Assembly (NCBI GenBank): GCA_905233385.1
Contig: CAJOEH010000007.1
Location: 995 to 64,935, forward strand
Direction: 5' to 3'
Origin: an uncultured Oscillospiraceae bacterium
Lineage (GTDB): Bacteria > Bacillota > Clostridia > Oscillospirales > Oscillospiraceae
Length of the DNA: 63,941 nt
Both the position numbers and the translations under genes were made by a program. Positions 16,130 through 26,219 of the stretch are shown one piece after another. The first letter of the stretch is position 1, and every line of letters starts with the position of its first letter. Below the pieces are notes generated by a model. It searched no databases. It saw nothing but the letters and a program-made list of their open reading frames with translations, and was not told the DNA's origin.

Positions 16130-16849
16130 TTACCCTTTCATTCTCTTTTTGACCGCCGCGAAAACGAATTTCGGCAGACGCATCATCCGTCCGAGGCGGC
16201 GCGGCTCTTTGATCAGACGGTAGAGCCATTCCAGCTGCAATTTGATCATCCATTTTGGGGCGCGCTTCACCGTGCCCGCGATCCCGTCCAGCGTTCCGCC
16301 GAGGCCCGCCATCAGGCGGACGTTCAGTTCGTCTTGATGACGGTACATGAAATTCTCCTGCTTCGGCGAGCCGAGGCAGACGTACAGCGCGTCGGCCTTC
16401 GCCTCGTTGATCCTGCGGACGACTTCGTCTTCATCCTTGAAATAGCCGTCCGCCGTGCCGCAGATCACGAGCTTCGGGTGCTTCTGTAACATCTTCTCCG
16501 CCGCCAGCTCCGCGACGCCGGGCTTGCTGCCCAGCAGATACAGCCGGCTGCCGAGTTCTTCATAGACCGGGAGCATGTTCTGCGCGAATTCGATGCCGGC
16601 GACCTTCTGCTTGAGCGGCGTCTTCAGGATCTTCGCGCCGAGGACCACGCCCGCCCCGTCCGGCAGGACCAGATCGGCGCTGTTGAGCAGGCCGCAGAAG
16701 GCTTCGTCATGAAGCGCTTCGTATGCCATTTCGGCGTTCGGCGTCACAACAGCGGCCGCTTTCGTTCCGCTCAGGAAAGCGCGGCCGGCGGCGATCGCCT
16801 CTTCCATCGTGACGTTATCATATTGCACGCCCAAAACGTCCGTTTTCAT
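16130..16849 (-). CDS. tagA: WecG/TagA/CpsF family glycosyltransferase
   Basis: A 239-aa enzyme. The ATG at 16849 has GGAGAGG seven bases upstream; the ATG at 16855 is too close to it. The family hallmarks are present: 'TPNAEM', 'ADLVLPDGAGVV', 'VAGIEF', 'LYLLGSKPGV' and 'YVCLGSPKQENFMYRH'. Members add N-acetylmannosaminyl residues to lipid-linked N-acetylglucosamine in wall teichoic acid or related polymers. Here it may build the secondary wall polymer that SLH proteins bind; that link is inference. It is the first gene of the minus-strand operon down to 12102. Confidence 0.85.
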   Translation of the reverse strand: MKTDVLGVQYDNVTMEEAIAAGRAFLSGTKAAAVVTPNAEMAYEALHDEAFCGLLNSADLVLPDGAGVVLGAKILKTPLKQKVAGIEFAQNMLPVYEELGSRLYLLGSKPGVAELAAEKMLQKHPKLVICGTADGYFKDEDEVVRRINEAKADALYVCLGSPKQENFMYRHQDELNVRLMAGLGGTLDGIAGTVKRAPKWMIKLQLEWLYRLIKEPRRLGRMMRLPKFVFAAVKKRMKG

Positions 16850-16879
16850 GCGCATACCTCTCCAATTTATTCTGTTTTC

Positions 16880-16908
16880 ATTTTACCACAAATTTTGCAC
16901 TTTGTCTA
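16880..16908 (-). promoter_or_regulatory. promoter of the tagA-tmk-mltG-trhP operon
   Basis: Minus strand: -35 TAGACA (16908-16903), 17 bp, -10 TAAAAT (16885-16880). Confidence 0.65.
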
Positions 16909-16916
16909 CGGCTCAT

Positions 16917-16945
16917 TTCACATTCTGCGACGGTTTGCATACTAT
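16917..16945 (+). promoter_or_regulatory. promoter of gene 16998, divergent to tagA
   Basis: Plus strand: -35 TTCACA (16917-16922), 17 bp, -10 TACTAT (16940-16945), back to back with the tagA promoter. Confidence 0.5.
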
Positions 16946-16997
16946 GTTGATGAAAGCACATTTTTTGCTTAACTGTTCATTCGGGAGGTTTTTAACC

Positions 16998-17807
16998 ATG
17001 CCAGAAAACACCATCAACGCTGCCGAAACGCGGCAGCCGGTTTCCATCCATACCCAACAAATCACGGACAGTTGTCTGGATAAGGACTGTATCGAAGATC
17101 TGCGGGTCTATCTGACCGAGTCGTCGCAGGCCGCGCTGGACGGCGCGACCACGGCGCGGGCCCGCTGCTGCGAGCTTCTGTTCGCCGACGTGGACGTTTC
17201 GCCCCTCAACTACAAAAGCGGCTATCACGCGGTCGACATCACCTTCTACTACCGCGTTATCGGCGACACCATCCTCGGCGGCACCCGTCCGACGACCATC
17301 ACGGGCTTCGCCGTGTTCGCAAAGCGCGTCGTCCTCTGCGGCGGCAAAAACAGGGCCAAAGCCTTCTCCAGCGCGGAGCCTGTGACGTGTCCCGACGCGC
17401 TGCTGGAAAGCAATCTGCCGGTCGGCATTGTCGAAGTGCTCGATCCGATGATCCTCTCCGCGAAGGTCAGAGAGGCCGCAAGCGATCCAGGCGAGAAGGA
17501 ACTGACGGAAGTTCCGCCCGCGATCGCCGACTGCTTCGACGAGCCGCTCGTCATGGACGAAGACCACAAGCGGCTCTACGTCACGGTCGGTCAGTTCTCC
17601 ACCGTTCGCCTCGAGCGCGACACGCAGATCACGATCCCGACCTTTGAATACAGCGCGCCGACCAAGGAATGCTGCGACGACGAGGAGTGCGAGGAAGATC
17701 CCTGCGAGCTGTTCAGCCGCATCGATTTCCCCATGCGGGCGTTCTTCCCGGAGAGCCGTCCGTGCGAGGTCGCGGAAACACGCGGCGACTGCCGCTGCGG
17801 CTCCTGA
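16998..17807 (+). CDS. conserved clostridial protein of unknown function, Cys-rich C-terminus
   Basis: A 269-aa protein; the ATG at 16998 follows CGGGAGGT. I do not recognise a named family. The N-terminal part has a D-S-C-x-x-K-D-C-I-E-D-L-R-V-Y-L motif, then a beta-rich region ('VDVSPLNYKSGYHAVDITFYYRV'-like strands). The last 45 residues are acidic and contain nine cysteines in pairs (E-C-C-D-D-E-E-C, then C-R-C-G), suggesting a metal-binding tail. There is no signal peptide or membrane helix. It stands alone between divergent tagA and a bidirectional terminator. I have an impression that such proteins occur widely in clostridia, but cannot verify it. Confidence 0.75.
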   Translation: MPENTINAAETRQPVSIHTQQITDSCLDKDCIEDLRVYLTESSQAALDGATTARARCCELLFADVDVSPLNYKSGYHAVDITFYYRVIGDTILGGTRPTTITGFAVFAKRVVLCGGKNRAKAFSSAEPVTCPDALLESNLPVGIVEVLDPMILSAKVREAASDPGEKELTEVPPAIADCFDEPLVMDEDHKRLYVTVGQFSTVRLERDTQITIPTFEYSAPTKECCDDEECEEDPCELFSRIDFPMRAFFPESRPCEVAETRGDCRCGS

Positions 17808-17843
17808 TTATTCTATGTGAGGAAAAGTTGTCCCTATATCGAA

Positions 17844-17871
17844 AAAAGCGACCCGAAAACGGGTCGCTTTT
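17844..17871. terminator. bidirectional terminator
   Basis: AAAAGCGACCCG-AAAA-CGGGTCGCTTTT; it serves the plus-strand gene at 16998 and the minus-strand mscS. Confidence 0.9.
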
Positions 17872-17872
17872 G

Positions 17873-18663
17873 TTATTTCATATGGACGTCCATCTGCGGG
17901 AACGGGATGGTGATATGCCGCTCGTCGAAGATCCGCTTGACCGCTTCGGTCACGTCAAATTCCGCCCGGAGATAGTCCGGCGGATCGATCCAGACCAGAA
18001 GCAGGTATTCCACGCTGCTGTCGGCGAATTCCTTCACGCGCACGAACGGCGCGGGATCACGCAGAACAGACTCCTGCCGCGCCGCTTCTAAAAGCGCCTC
18101 GCGCACTTCGTCGATATTGTCTCCGTAGGACGCGCTGAAGCAGAGCTCCAGCCGCCGCTTCCCTTCCATGGAGAAATTGCGGATCTTGGAGGAAACCGTC
18201 TCGCTGTTCGGAATGAACAGCGTCTCGGAATTCTTGTCGATCAGCTTGGTGTAGTGCAGGGTGATCTCCTTGACCACGCCCTCCACGCCGTCGATCCGAA
18301 CGTGATCGCCGACGCGGAACGGATGCGTCGCGAGCAGCGTGATGCCGCCGACCACGTTGGAAAGCACGTTCTGCACGGCGAGGGAGACGGCAAGGGAGAT
18401 CACGCTGATAACCGCGACCAGGGACGAAACGTCCACGCCGAGGCTTCCCGCGGCGATCAGGATGACCAGCAGATACAGAAGGACGCGCAGGATCGCCTTC
18501 AGGAAGTTGAACATCGTGCGATCCAGCTTGGAACGGTTCAGACCGCGGCTGAACAGTTTCATCAGCAGTTGGACCGCGATGAAGCCGCAGACCAGGATCA
18601 CGATCCCGGGCAGGGCCTTTTTCAGCGTCAGCGACGCGAAAAACTGTTTGATCTCCTCAATGC

Positions 18664-18667
<4 letters not shown>
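17873..18667 (-). CDS. mscS: MscS-family small-conductance mechanosensitive channel
   Basis: A 264-aa protein with three predicted transmembrane helices in the first 120 residues, including the pore helix 'GVDVSSLVAVISVISLAVSLAVQNVLSN' region, followed by the cytoplasmic beta domain ('THPFRVGDHVRIDGVEGVVKEITL', 'FIPNSE'). It releases solutes on hypo-osmotic shock. Length matches the short MscS class. It overlaps ftsH by 4 bp, so both are in one operon. Confidence 0.93.
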
Positions 18668-20571
<1,904 letters not shown>

Positions 20572-20609
20572 TGCTTCACGCTCCTCATGAAAATGCACGT
20601 ATTTTTTGC

Positions 20610-20638
20610 ATCATATCACATTTTTCGCCGCTTCGCAA
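20610..20638 (-). promoter_or_regulatory. ftsH promoter
   Basis: Minus strand: -35 TTGCGA (20638-20633), 17 bp, -10 TATGAT (20615-20610). Confidence 0.65.
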
Positions 20639-20687
20639 TTCTTGATACCGCCCGCGGCGTAAATTTTCTGTAAATTCACGATTATTA

Positions 20688-20716
20688 TTGTTTCCCGGCG
20701 CGTTATTTGATATAAT
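20688..20716 (+). promoter_or_regulatory. promoter of rlmB and the following gene
   Basis: Plus strand: -35 TTGTTT (20688-20693), 17 bp, -10 TATAAT (20711-20716). Confidence 0.75.
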
Positions 20717-20749
20717 ATTGGATAATGAATAGAAATATTGGGAGTTCCT

Positions 20750-21520
20750 ATGAAAAAAGACACGTTTATCGACGCCCCGGACGATTGCTCCGAGGGCATG
20801 ATCGAAGGCAGAAACGCCGTCGCGGAGGCGCTGAAAAGCGGCCGCGCGATCAATAAGGTCTTCCTCGCGGACGGAGATACAGACAAGGCGCTCGGCCGCC
20901 TCGCCGCCATGGCGAAGGACGCAGGCGCGGTCGTCGTCCGCATTGACCGCCGCAAGCTCAACGACATGAGCCCCACGGGCGCGCATCAGGGCATCATTGC
21001 CTCCGTCGCCGCGCACGAATACGCGACGGTGGACGAGATCCTCGCCCGCGCCGAGCAGCGCGGCGAAGCGCCGCTGATCGTCATCTGCGATGAGCTTTCC
21101 GACCCGCACAATCTCGGCGCGATCCTCCGAACAGCGGAGTGCGCCGGCGCGCACGGCGTCGTCATCCCCAAGCGCCGCAGCGTCGGTCTGACCGCCGTGG
21201 TCGGCAAGGCCTCCGCCGGCGCGATCGAGTACATGCCGGTCGCCCGCGTCGCCAACATCGCCGCCGCGATCCGCGATCTCAAGCAGCGCGGCGTCTGGGT
21301 CTTCGGCACTGCCGCGGACGCCGACCTGACGCTGTATCAGGCGGATCTCAAAGGCCCTGCCGCGATCGTCATCGGCAACGAAGGCGTCGGCATGAGCCGC
21401 ATCGTCGCCGAAAGCTGTGATTTCAGAGTCAGCATCCCCATGAAGGGGCAGATCTCATCTTTGAACGCGTCCGCCGCCGCGGCGATCCTGCTTTACGAGG
21501 CGGTCAGACAGAGAGGATAA
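20750..21520 (+). CDS. rlmB: SpoU-family 23S rRNA/tRNA 2'-O-methyltransferase (RlmB-like)
   Basis: A 256-aa protein starting at 20750 behind GGGAG. It has the N-terminal substrate-binding domain (I-E-G-R-N-A-V-A-E-A-L) and the trefoil-knot SPOUT domain: motif 1 'DPHNLGAILRTAE', motif 2 'IVIGNEGVGMS' and motif 3 'IPMKGQISSLNASAAAAILLYE'. RlmB methylates the ribose of G2251 of 23S rRNA; the related YacO is the Gram-positive counterpart. It lies 3 bp before the next gene. Confidence 0.92.
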   Translation: MKKDTFIDAPDDCSEGMIEGRNAVAEALKSGRAINKVFLADGDTDKALGRLAAMAKDAGAVVVRIDRRKLNDMSPTGAHQGIIASVAAHEYATVDEILARAEQRGEAPLIVICDELSDPHNLGAILRTAECAGAHGVVIPKRRSVGLTAVVGKASAGAIEYMPVARVANIAAAIRDLKQRGVWVFGTAADADLTLYQADLKGPAAIVIGNEGVGMSRIVAESCDFRVSIPMKGQISSLNASAAAAILLYEAVRQRG

Positions 21521-21523
21521 GCC

Positions 21524-23584
21524 ATGAACGAACGCGATCCGGAACAACTGAATATCCCGGACGCGTCCGAGGAGTACCTGCTGGAGGATATCCTCCGCGA
21601 ATTCGGCGGCAAGCCGGAGGAGGCGTCCGTCAGCGAGGAACCGACGGCGGAACCTGCCGACGAAGCGCCGGCGGAGCCGCTCGGCGGCGACACGATCCCC
21701 TTCTCCCCGGTCGCGGCGGAGGAGGCGGAAGGCTCGGATACGATCCGTATCGAGCCCGTCCGCGCGGAGGAGGCAGAAAGCACGGACACGATCTGCTTCG
21801 AGCCTGTCCGCGCGGAAGTAACGGAAAGCGCGGATGACACGATCCAATTCGTCCCGCCGCGTACGGACGGCGCGGCAAAGCCGCGGAGCGACATGGACGC
21901 GGACACCGCCGTCCTGCCCGCTCTCATCCCGATCCCGTCGGCGAAGGAACGGCAGAAGAAGGCCGAGCTGACGGCGCAGTCCGTCCTGCGGGAAACCGCG
22001 GCCGGCAGGAAGCTGCAGCTGCTGCGCACCGTTCTCGTCGGCATTCTGGCGGCGGCCAGCGTATATCTGACCTTTTACGCATCATTTTCATGGGATCATC
22101 TCGGCCTTTCGGAGAAAACGCCGTCCGTCCTGCTGATGATCCTTCTCAGCGTCTCCGTTCTGCTCTCCTATGACGTGCTGTGGCGCGGCGTAACGGATCT
22201 GATCCGCTTCCATCCGAGCCCGTTCACGCTTTCCGCGCTGATCATCGCTCTGGCCGGGCTGGACGCCCTGCGCGCCGCGCCGAGCCGCACGGAGAATTAC
22301 TGCGGCGCGGTGACCGTCCTGCTGTTCTTCCTGATGCGGACGCTGGCCGCCGAACGGAGCGGCAGATTCTATACGCTCCGCACCGTCTGCGGCTTCAAGA
22401 ACCCGATGGGCATTTTCCACGCCCCGCAGGTCGACGAGGGAGCTTCCTCCCTGCGGCGCGACCCCGCCAACGCGGGCAGTTTCCTGATCGACCTGCTCCA
22501 AAAGGACAAGCCGCAGATGATCCTCAGCATCTACTGCACCCTCCTGCTCCCCCTCAGCGCGGCGCTCGCCTATATCCTGACGCGCGGAAGCGCGGGCGAC
22601 TTCTTCCTCGCCTGGCTGCTGTTGCTGCTCGGCGGGCTCCCCTTCTGCGCCGCGCCCGCCTATCCGCGGATCTTTGCCGCCCTTGCCGGGCGGCTGAGCA
22701 GGATCGGCGGCGCGCTGAGCGGCTGGCACAGCGCGAAGATCTTCGGCGGGAAGCACACGATCATCATCCGCGACGAAGACCTTTTCCCCGTCGGCGGCAT
22801 CACCTCCAACGGCATGAAAATGTACGGGCCCTACCGTCCGAATCGGATCATCTCCTACGCGCTCGCCGCCCTCGACGCCGCCGGCAGTCCGCTCGCGGAG
22901 CTCTTTGAGGGCCTTCTGAAAGCGCAGTACGGCACGCACAGCGTGATCTCGCAATACCGTTTTTACGACAATAACGGGATCGGCGCGGAGATCGCCGGCG
23001 ACATTGTGCTGGTCGGCTCGCTCACCTTCATGCACAGCATGGGCGTGCAGATGCCTGCCGGCGCGAAGGTGCGGCTGGCCGTCTACGTCTCGGTGAACGG
23101 CGAGCTGGCCGGCATCTTCGCCCTGAAATACAAGGCGAACAAATCCTCGCGAAAAGGACTGCGCGACGTGCTGGCGAACCGCAACTTCTCCGTCGTGCTC
23201 GCGACGCGCGATTTCCTCATCACGCCGGAGCTGATCGCGGCGAAGTACGCGCTGCCGACCGACCACATGCAGTTCCCCGCCTATCCCGAGCGGCTGCGAC
23301 TCGCGGAGCTCGATCCCAACCGCAAAGCGGAACAGGGCGGCCTGATCGCCAAGGACACCTTTGGCGCGTTCGCCTCCACCGTCGCCGCCGGACGCACGCT
23401 GCGGATCGCCTCGCTGGCGGCGCTGGCGATCTGCCTGTTCGTCGCCGTGCTCGGGATCGTTCTGTGGTCTTTGATCATCGCGTGGAATTCGGTCTCGGCG
23501 GCGTCGCCCGTGCACATCCTGGCATTCCAGCTCCTCTGGGCGCTCGCGCTGGGGTTCGTCAGGTTTATCATGCTGCGTTTTTGA
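21524..23584 (+). CDS. P-type-ATPase-like membrane protein without catalytic motifs
   Basis: A 686-aa protein. Residues 1-145 are acidic and contain four imperfect repeats of about 17-20 residues built on D-T-I-x-F/I-x-P-V-R-A-E. Several transmembrane helices follow (about 160-290, 325-385). The C-terminal half matches a P1-type ATPase segment by segment: 'LPFCAAPAYP' where P-C-x-x-P sits, 'GGKHTIIIRDEDLFPVGG' where the D-K-T-G-T-L-T loop sits, 'GAEIAGDIVLVGS' from the N domain, 'GELAGIFAL' and 'VVLATRDF' where T-G-D-N sits, and a region lacking G-D-G-x-N-D. All residues for phosphoryl transfer are lost, so it is probably a pseudoenzyme acting as a binding or regulatory membrane protein. Downstream of rlmB. 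Confidence 0.75.
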   Translation: MNERDPEQLNIPDASEEYLLEDILREFGGKPEEASVSEEPTAEPADEAPAEPLGGDTIPFSPVAAEEAEGSDTIRIEPVRAEEAESTDTICFEPVRAEVTESADDTIQFVPPRTDGAAKPRSDMDADTAVLPALIPIPSAKERQKKAELTAQSVLRETAAGRKLQLLRTVLVGILAAASVYLTFYASFSWDHLGLSEKTPSVLLMILLSVSVLLSYDVLWRGVTDLIRFHPSPFTLSALIIALAGLDALRAAPSRTENYCGAVTVLLFFLMRTLAAERSGRFYTLRTVCGFKNPMGIFHAPQVDEGASSLRRDPANAGSFLIDLLQKDKPQMILSIYCTLLLPLSAALAYILTRGSAGDFFLAWLLLLLGGLPFCAAPAYPRIFAALAGRLSRIGGALSGWHSAKIFGGKHTIIIRDEDLFPVGGITSNGMKMYGPYRPNRIISYALAALDAAGSPLAELFEGLLKAQYGTHSVISQYRFYDNNGIGAEIAGDIVLVGSLTFMHSMGVQMPAGAKVRLAVYVSVNGELAGIFALKYKANKSSRKGLRDVLANRNFSVVLATRDFLITPELIAAKYALPTDHMQFPAYPERLRLAELDPNRKAEQGGLIAKDTFGAFASTVAAGRTLRIASLAALAICLFVAVLGIVLWSLIIAWNSVSAASPVHILAFQLLWALALGFVRFIMLRF

Positions 23585-23641
23585 CCGTCTCCGCAATTTG
23601 AGAAAATTTCTCAGTTTTTTCTGAAAATATCGGAATTTTCA

Positions 23642-23670
23642 TTGCAAAACTGTTTTCTATCGTGTATAAT
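23642..23670 (+). promoter_or_regulatory. promoter of the EF-G2-type gene
   Basis: Plus strand: -35 TTGCAA (23642-23647), 17 bp, -10 TATAAT (23665-23670). Confidence 0.8.
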
Positions 23671-23746
23671 ATAAACTAATTGCGGCAACGAACGGTTTGC
23701 TGCCCGCAGTCCCTTCCCGACTGCTCAGAAAGGAGAATTTCAAACT

Positions 23747-25810
23747 ATGTACACAGCGAAGGATATCCGCAATATTGCTCTGCTGGGTCACGGCGGTGAC
23801 GGTAAATCCGCCCTGTGCGAAAGCATGCTTTTCCTGACCAAGGCGATCACTCGTCTCGGCAAGCGTGCCGACGGCACGACTGTCTCCGACTTCGACGACG
23901 AAGAGAAGAAGAGGCAGTATTCCATCAAGACTTCTGTTATTCCCGTAGAATATGCAGGCACGAAGCTGAACGTTCTGGATAACCCCGGCTACTTCGATTT
24001 CGCCGCCGAGGTCGTGCAGTCCCTGCGCGTTGCGGATGCGGGCATCATCTGCCTGACCGCGAAGTCCGGCATCGCCGTCGGCACCGAAAAGGGCTGGAAG
24101 GCGCTGGCTGACGCGGATCTTCCCGCGATGTTCTACGTTTCCAAGCTCGACGAAGAGCACGCCAACTTCTTCGGCACCTTCGATTCCATCCGTGAGGCCT
24201 TCGGCGCTTCCGCCATCCCCTTCACCTTCCCCATCTTCAACGGCGACCAGGCGGTCGGCGTTGTCGATCTGATCGAGAAAAAGGCGTATGACGCGAGCGG
24301 CAAGGAGATCGCCCTGCCGGCGGACGCCGCCGACAAGATCGAAGAATACATGATGGAGCTCAACGAGCAGGTCGCGGAGACCGACGAAGCCCTCATGGAG
24401 AAATTCTTCATGGAAGAGCCCTTCACCCCGGAAGAACTGCAGAAGGGCATCAAGGACGGCATCAAGCAGCGCACGATCACGCCCGTCTTCTGCGGCTGCT
24501 CCATGAACGGTCTCGGCACCGTTCGCCTGATGGAGAACCTCAAGAAGTTCGCTCCGTCTCCCCTCGAGGGCAAGCCGGCGATCATCGTCGACGAGGACGG
24601 CAACGAATCCGAGCTTCCGCTCGATCCGGCAGGCAGCCCGATGGCGTTCGTTTTCAACACCATGGCTGACCAGTACGGCAAGAACTCCTACTTCAAGGTC
24701 ATCTCCGGCGACATCGAGGACACCCTTACCGTCGTCAACGCCCGCACCGGCGACACCGAGAAGCTGGGCAACACCTTCTTCCCGCGCGGCAAGGACAACG
24801 CGAAGACCTCCAAGGTCTGCTGCGGCGACATCGGCGTCTTCACGAAGCTGGCTTCCGTCCGCACCGGCGACACGCTGGGCCTGCCCGGCAAGGTCGCTGC
24901 CGTCAAGGGTATGACCTACGCCGAGCCGTGCTACCGCATGGCGATCTACGCGAAGACCAAGGGCCAGGAAGACAAGGTCGCAAGCGGCCTCGCAAGACTG
25001 AACGAGGAAGACGCTTCCTTCACCTACGGCAACGATCCCGAGACCAAGGAAATGATCATCGCCGGCGTCTGCGACATTCATCTGAGCGTGATCATCTCCA
25101 AGCTGCTGAGCAAGTACAAGGTCGAGGCCGAGCTCCGTCCGGCGAAGATCGCGTACCGCGAGACCATCAAGAAGAAGGTCGAAGTCCACGGCCGTCACAA
25201 GAAGCAGTCCGGCGGTCACGGCCAGTTCGGCGACGTCTATATCCGCTTCGAGCCGCAGTCCGAGACTGAGGACATGATCTTCGCGGACGAGACGGTCGGC
25301 GGCTGCGTGCCGAAGAACTTCATCCCGTCCGTAGAAAAGGGCCTGCGCAACTGCATCGGCAAGGGCGTCCTCGCGGGCTACCCGGTCGTGTTCCTGAAGT
25401 CCACCCTGTACTTCGGTTCCTCCCACCCGGTCGACTCCTCCGATATGGCGTTCCAGACCGCTGCCGGCATCGCCTTCAAGGAAGGCCTGCCCACCGCGGC
25501 TCCCACCCTGCTCGAGCCGATCGGCGAGCTGAAGGTCAACGTGCCCGACGCCAACATGGGCGACGTCATCGGCGACCTCAACAAGCGCCGCGGCCGTGTC
25601 ATGGGCATGAACCCGGACACCAACAACCGCGGATGGCAGATCGTTGAGGCGGAAGTCCCCATCGGCGAGATGAGCAGCTACGCGATCGATCTGCGTTCCA
25701 TGACGCAGGGTCGCGGCTCCTACGCGCTCAAGTTCGTCCGCTACGAGGAAGTTCCGCAGATGAATCAGGCGAAGATCATCGAGGACGCCAAGAAGGACGA
25801 GGAAGAATAA
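23747..25810 (+). CDS. EF-G2-type translational GTPase
   Basis: A 687-aa EF-G-like protein with G domain, domain II, and the C-terminal EF-G domains III-V. The G1 loop is G-H-G-G-D-G-K-S, G3 is D-N-P-G-Y (the catalytic His of canonical D-T-P-G-H is Tyr), and G4 is S-K-L-D rather than N-K-x-D. The Tyr substitution is typical of the EF-G2 subfamily, whose role is unclear. The real EF-G is encoded at 49279-51363, so this paralogue is accessory. It starts behind AGAAAGGAG with its own strong promoter and is very codon-biased, suggesting high expression. Confidence 0.9.
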   Translation: MYTAKDIRNIALLGHGGDGKSALCESMLFLTKAITRLGKRADGTTVSDFDDEEKKRQYSIKTSVIPVEYAGTKLNVLDNPGYFDFAAEVVQSLRVADAGIICLTAKSGIAVGTEKGWKALADADLPAMFYVSKLDEEHANFFGTFDSIREAFGASAIPFTFPIFNGDQAVGVVDLIEKKAYDASGKEIALPADAADKIEEYMMELNEQVAETDEALMEKFFMEEPFTPEELQKGIKDGIKQRTITPVFCGCSMNGLGTVRLMENLKKFAPSPLEGKPAIIVDEDGNESELPLDPAGSPMAFVFNTMADQYGKNSYFKVISGDIEDTLTVVNARTGDTEKLGNTFFPRGKDNAKTSKVCCGDIGVFTKLASVRTGDTLGLPGKVAAVKGMTYAEPCYRMAIYAKTKGQEDKVASGLARLNEEDASFTYGNDPETKEMIIAGVCDIHLSVIISKLLSKYKVEAELRPAKIAYRETIKKKVEVHGRHKKQSGGHGQFGDVYIRFEPQSETEDMIFADETVGGCVPKNFIPSVEKGLRNCIGKGVLAGYPVVFLKSTLYFGSSHPVDSSDMAFQTAAGIAFKEGLPTAAPTLLEPIGELKVNVPDANMGDVIGDLNKRRGRVMGMNPDTNNRGWQIVEAEVPIGEMSSYAIDLRSMTQGRGSYALKFVRYEEVPQMNQAKIIEDAKKDEEE

Positions 25811-25824
25811 TACTTTTGTTACCG

Positions 25825-25857
25825 AAAAGTCGGCTGTGTAACGCAGCCGACTTTTTT
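25825..25857 (+). terminator. terminator of the EF-G2-type gene
   Basis: AAAAGTCGGCTG pairs with CAGCCGACTTTT, ending in a T-run. A diverged second copy stands at 26117-26152. Confidence 0.88.
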
Positions 25858-25914
25858 CAAACTATCAATAAAGCCGCAAACCGTCGAAATAAGAAAATTA
25901 TATTTCGTGCGACC

Positions 25915-25956
25915 TGTCATTGCGAGACCGACGGAGTCGGTCGTGGCAATCTGTCC
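25915..25956 (+). repeat. dispersed palindromic repeat, copy 1
   Basis: It begins TGTCATTGCGAG and ends GTGGCAATCTGTCC around a GACCGAC/GTCGGTC stem. The same ends occur at 44881-44922 and 44970-45002 in the opposite orientation. Confidence 0.8.
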
Positions 25957-26083
25957 CTCTCAAATTTGAATAATGTAAAGGTAATTGAATATTTCGACTT
26001 ACTGCGCAACTCGCATCCTACCGTATTTCTATACGCCGACGGATGCGAGTTGCTTGTCTTTGCAGCTTTCTTGACAGTTTGGC

Positions 26084-26115
26084 ATCGTAACAAAACAGAT
26101 TTGTTTTGTTACGAT
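26084..26115. repeat. perfect 14-bp inverted repeat
   Basis: ATCGTAACAAAACA pairs exactly with TGTTTTGTTACGAT across a 4-base loop. Confidence 0.8.
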
Positions 26116-26116
26116 G

Positions 26117-26152
26117 AAAAGTCGACAGCAAGAAATTGCAGCCGACTTTTTT
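26117..26152 (+). terminator. second terminator-like hairpin, diverged copy of 25825-25857
   Basis: AAAAGTCG...CAG-x-x-x-CTG-like arms ending in CCGACTTTTTT, preceded as in the first copy by TTTGTTAC. Confidence 0.6.
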
Positions 26153-26163
26153 CATCAAAAGGG

Positions 26164-26192
26164 TTGTAATTTTTGTAATTATTTGTTACAAT
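26164..26192 (+). promoter_or_regulatory. promoter of exodeoxyribonuclease III and SLH-NlpC genes
   Basis: Plus strand: -35 TTGTAA (26164-26169), 17 bp, -10 TACAAT (26187-26192). Confidence 0.7.
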
Positions 26193-26219
26193 ATAGGAAC
26201 TGAACAAAGGAGAACGCAT

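Larger units (their letters stand above)
25811..26219. other. gene-free region with nested inverted repeats
   Basis: No gene is credible here. In order it holds a terminator, a copy of a dispersed palindromic repeat (25915-25956), a 13-bp inverted repeat (26006-26018 with 26041-26053), a perfect 14-bp inverted repeat (26084-26097 with 26102-26115), a second terminator-like copy, and the xth promoter. Confidence 0.75.

Noticed and set aside
22088-23596. 502-codon minus-strand open frame opposite the pseudo-ATPase
   Set aside because: Composition is that of a shadow frame (Arg/Gln/Asp-rich, no hydrophobic core), while the plus strand aligns with a known fold.
25816-26169. 117-codon plus-strand frame after the EF-G2-type gene
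   Set aside because: It reads through a terminator and several palindromic repeats and has no ribosome site.
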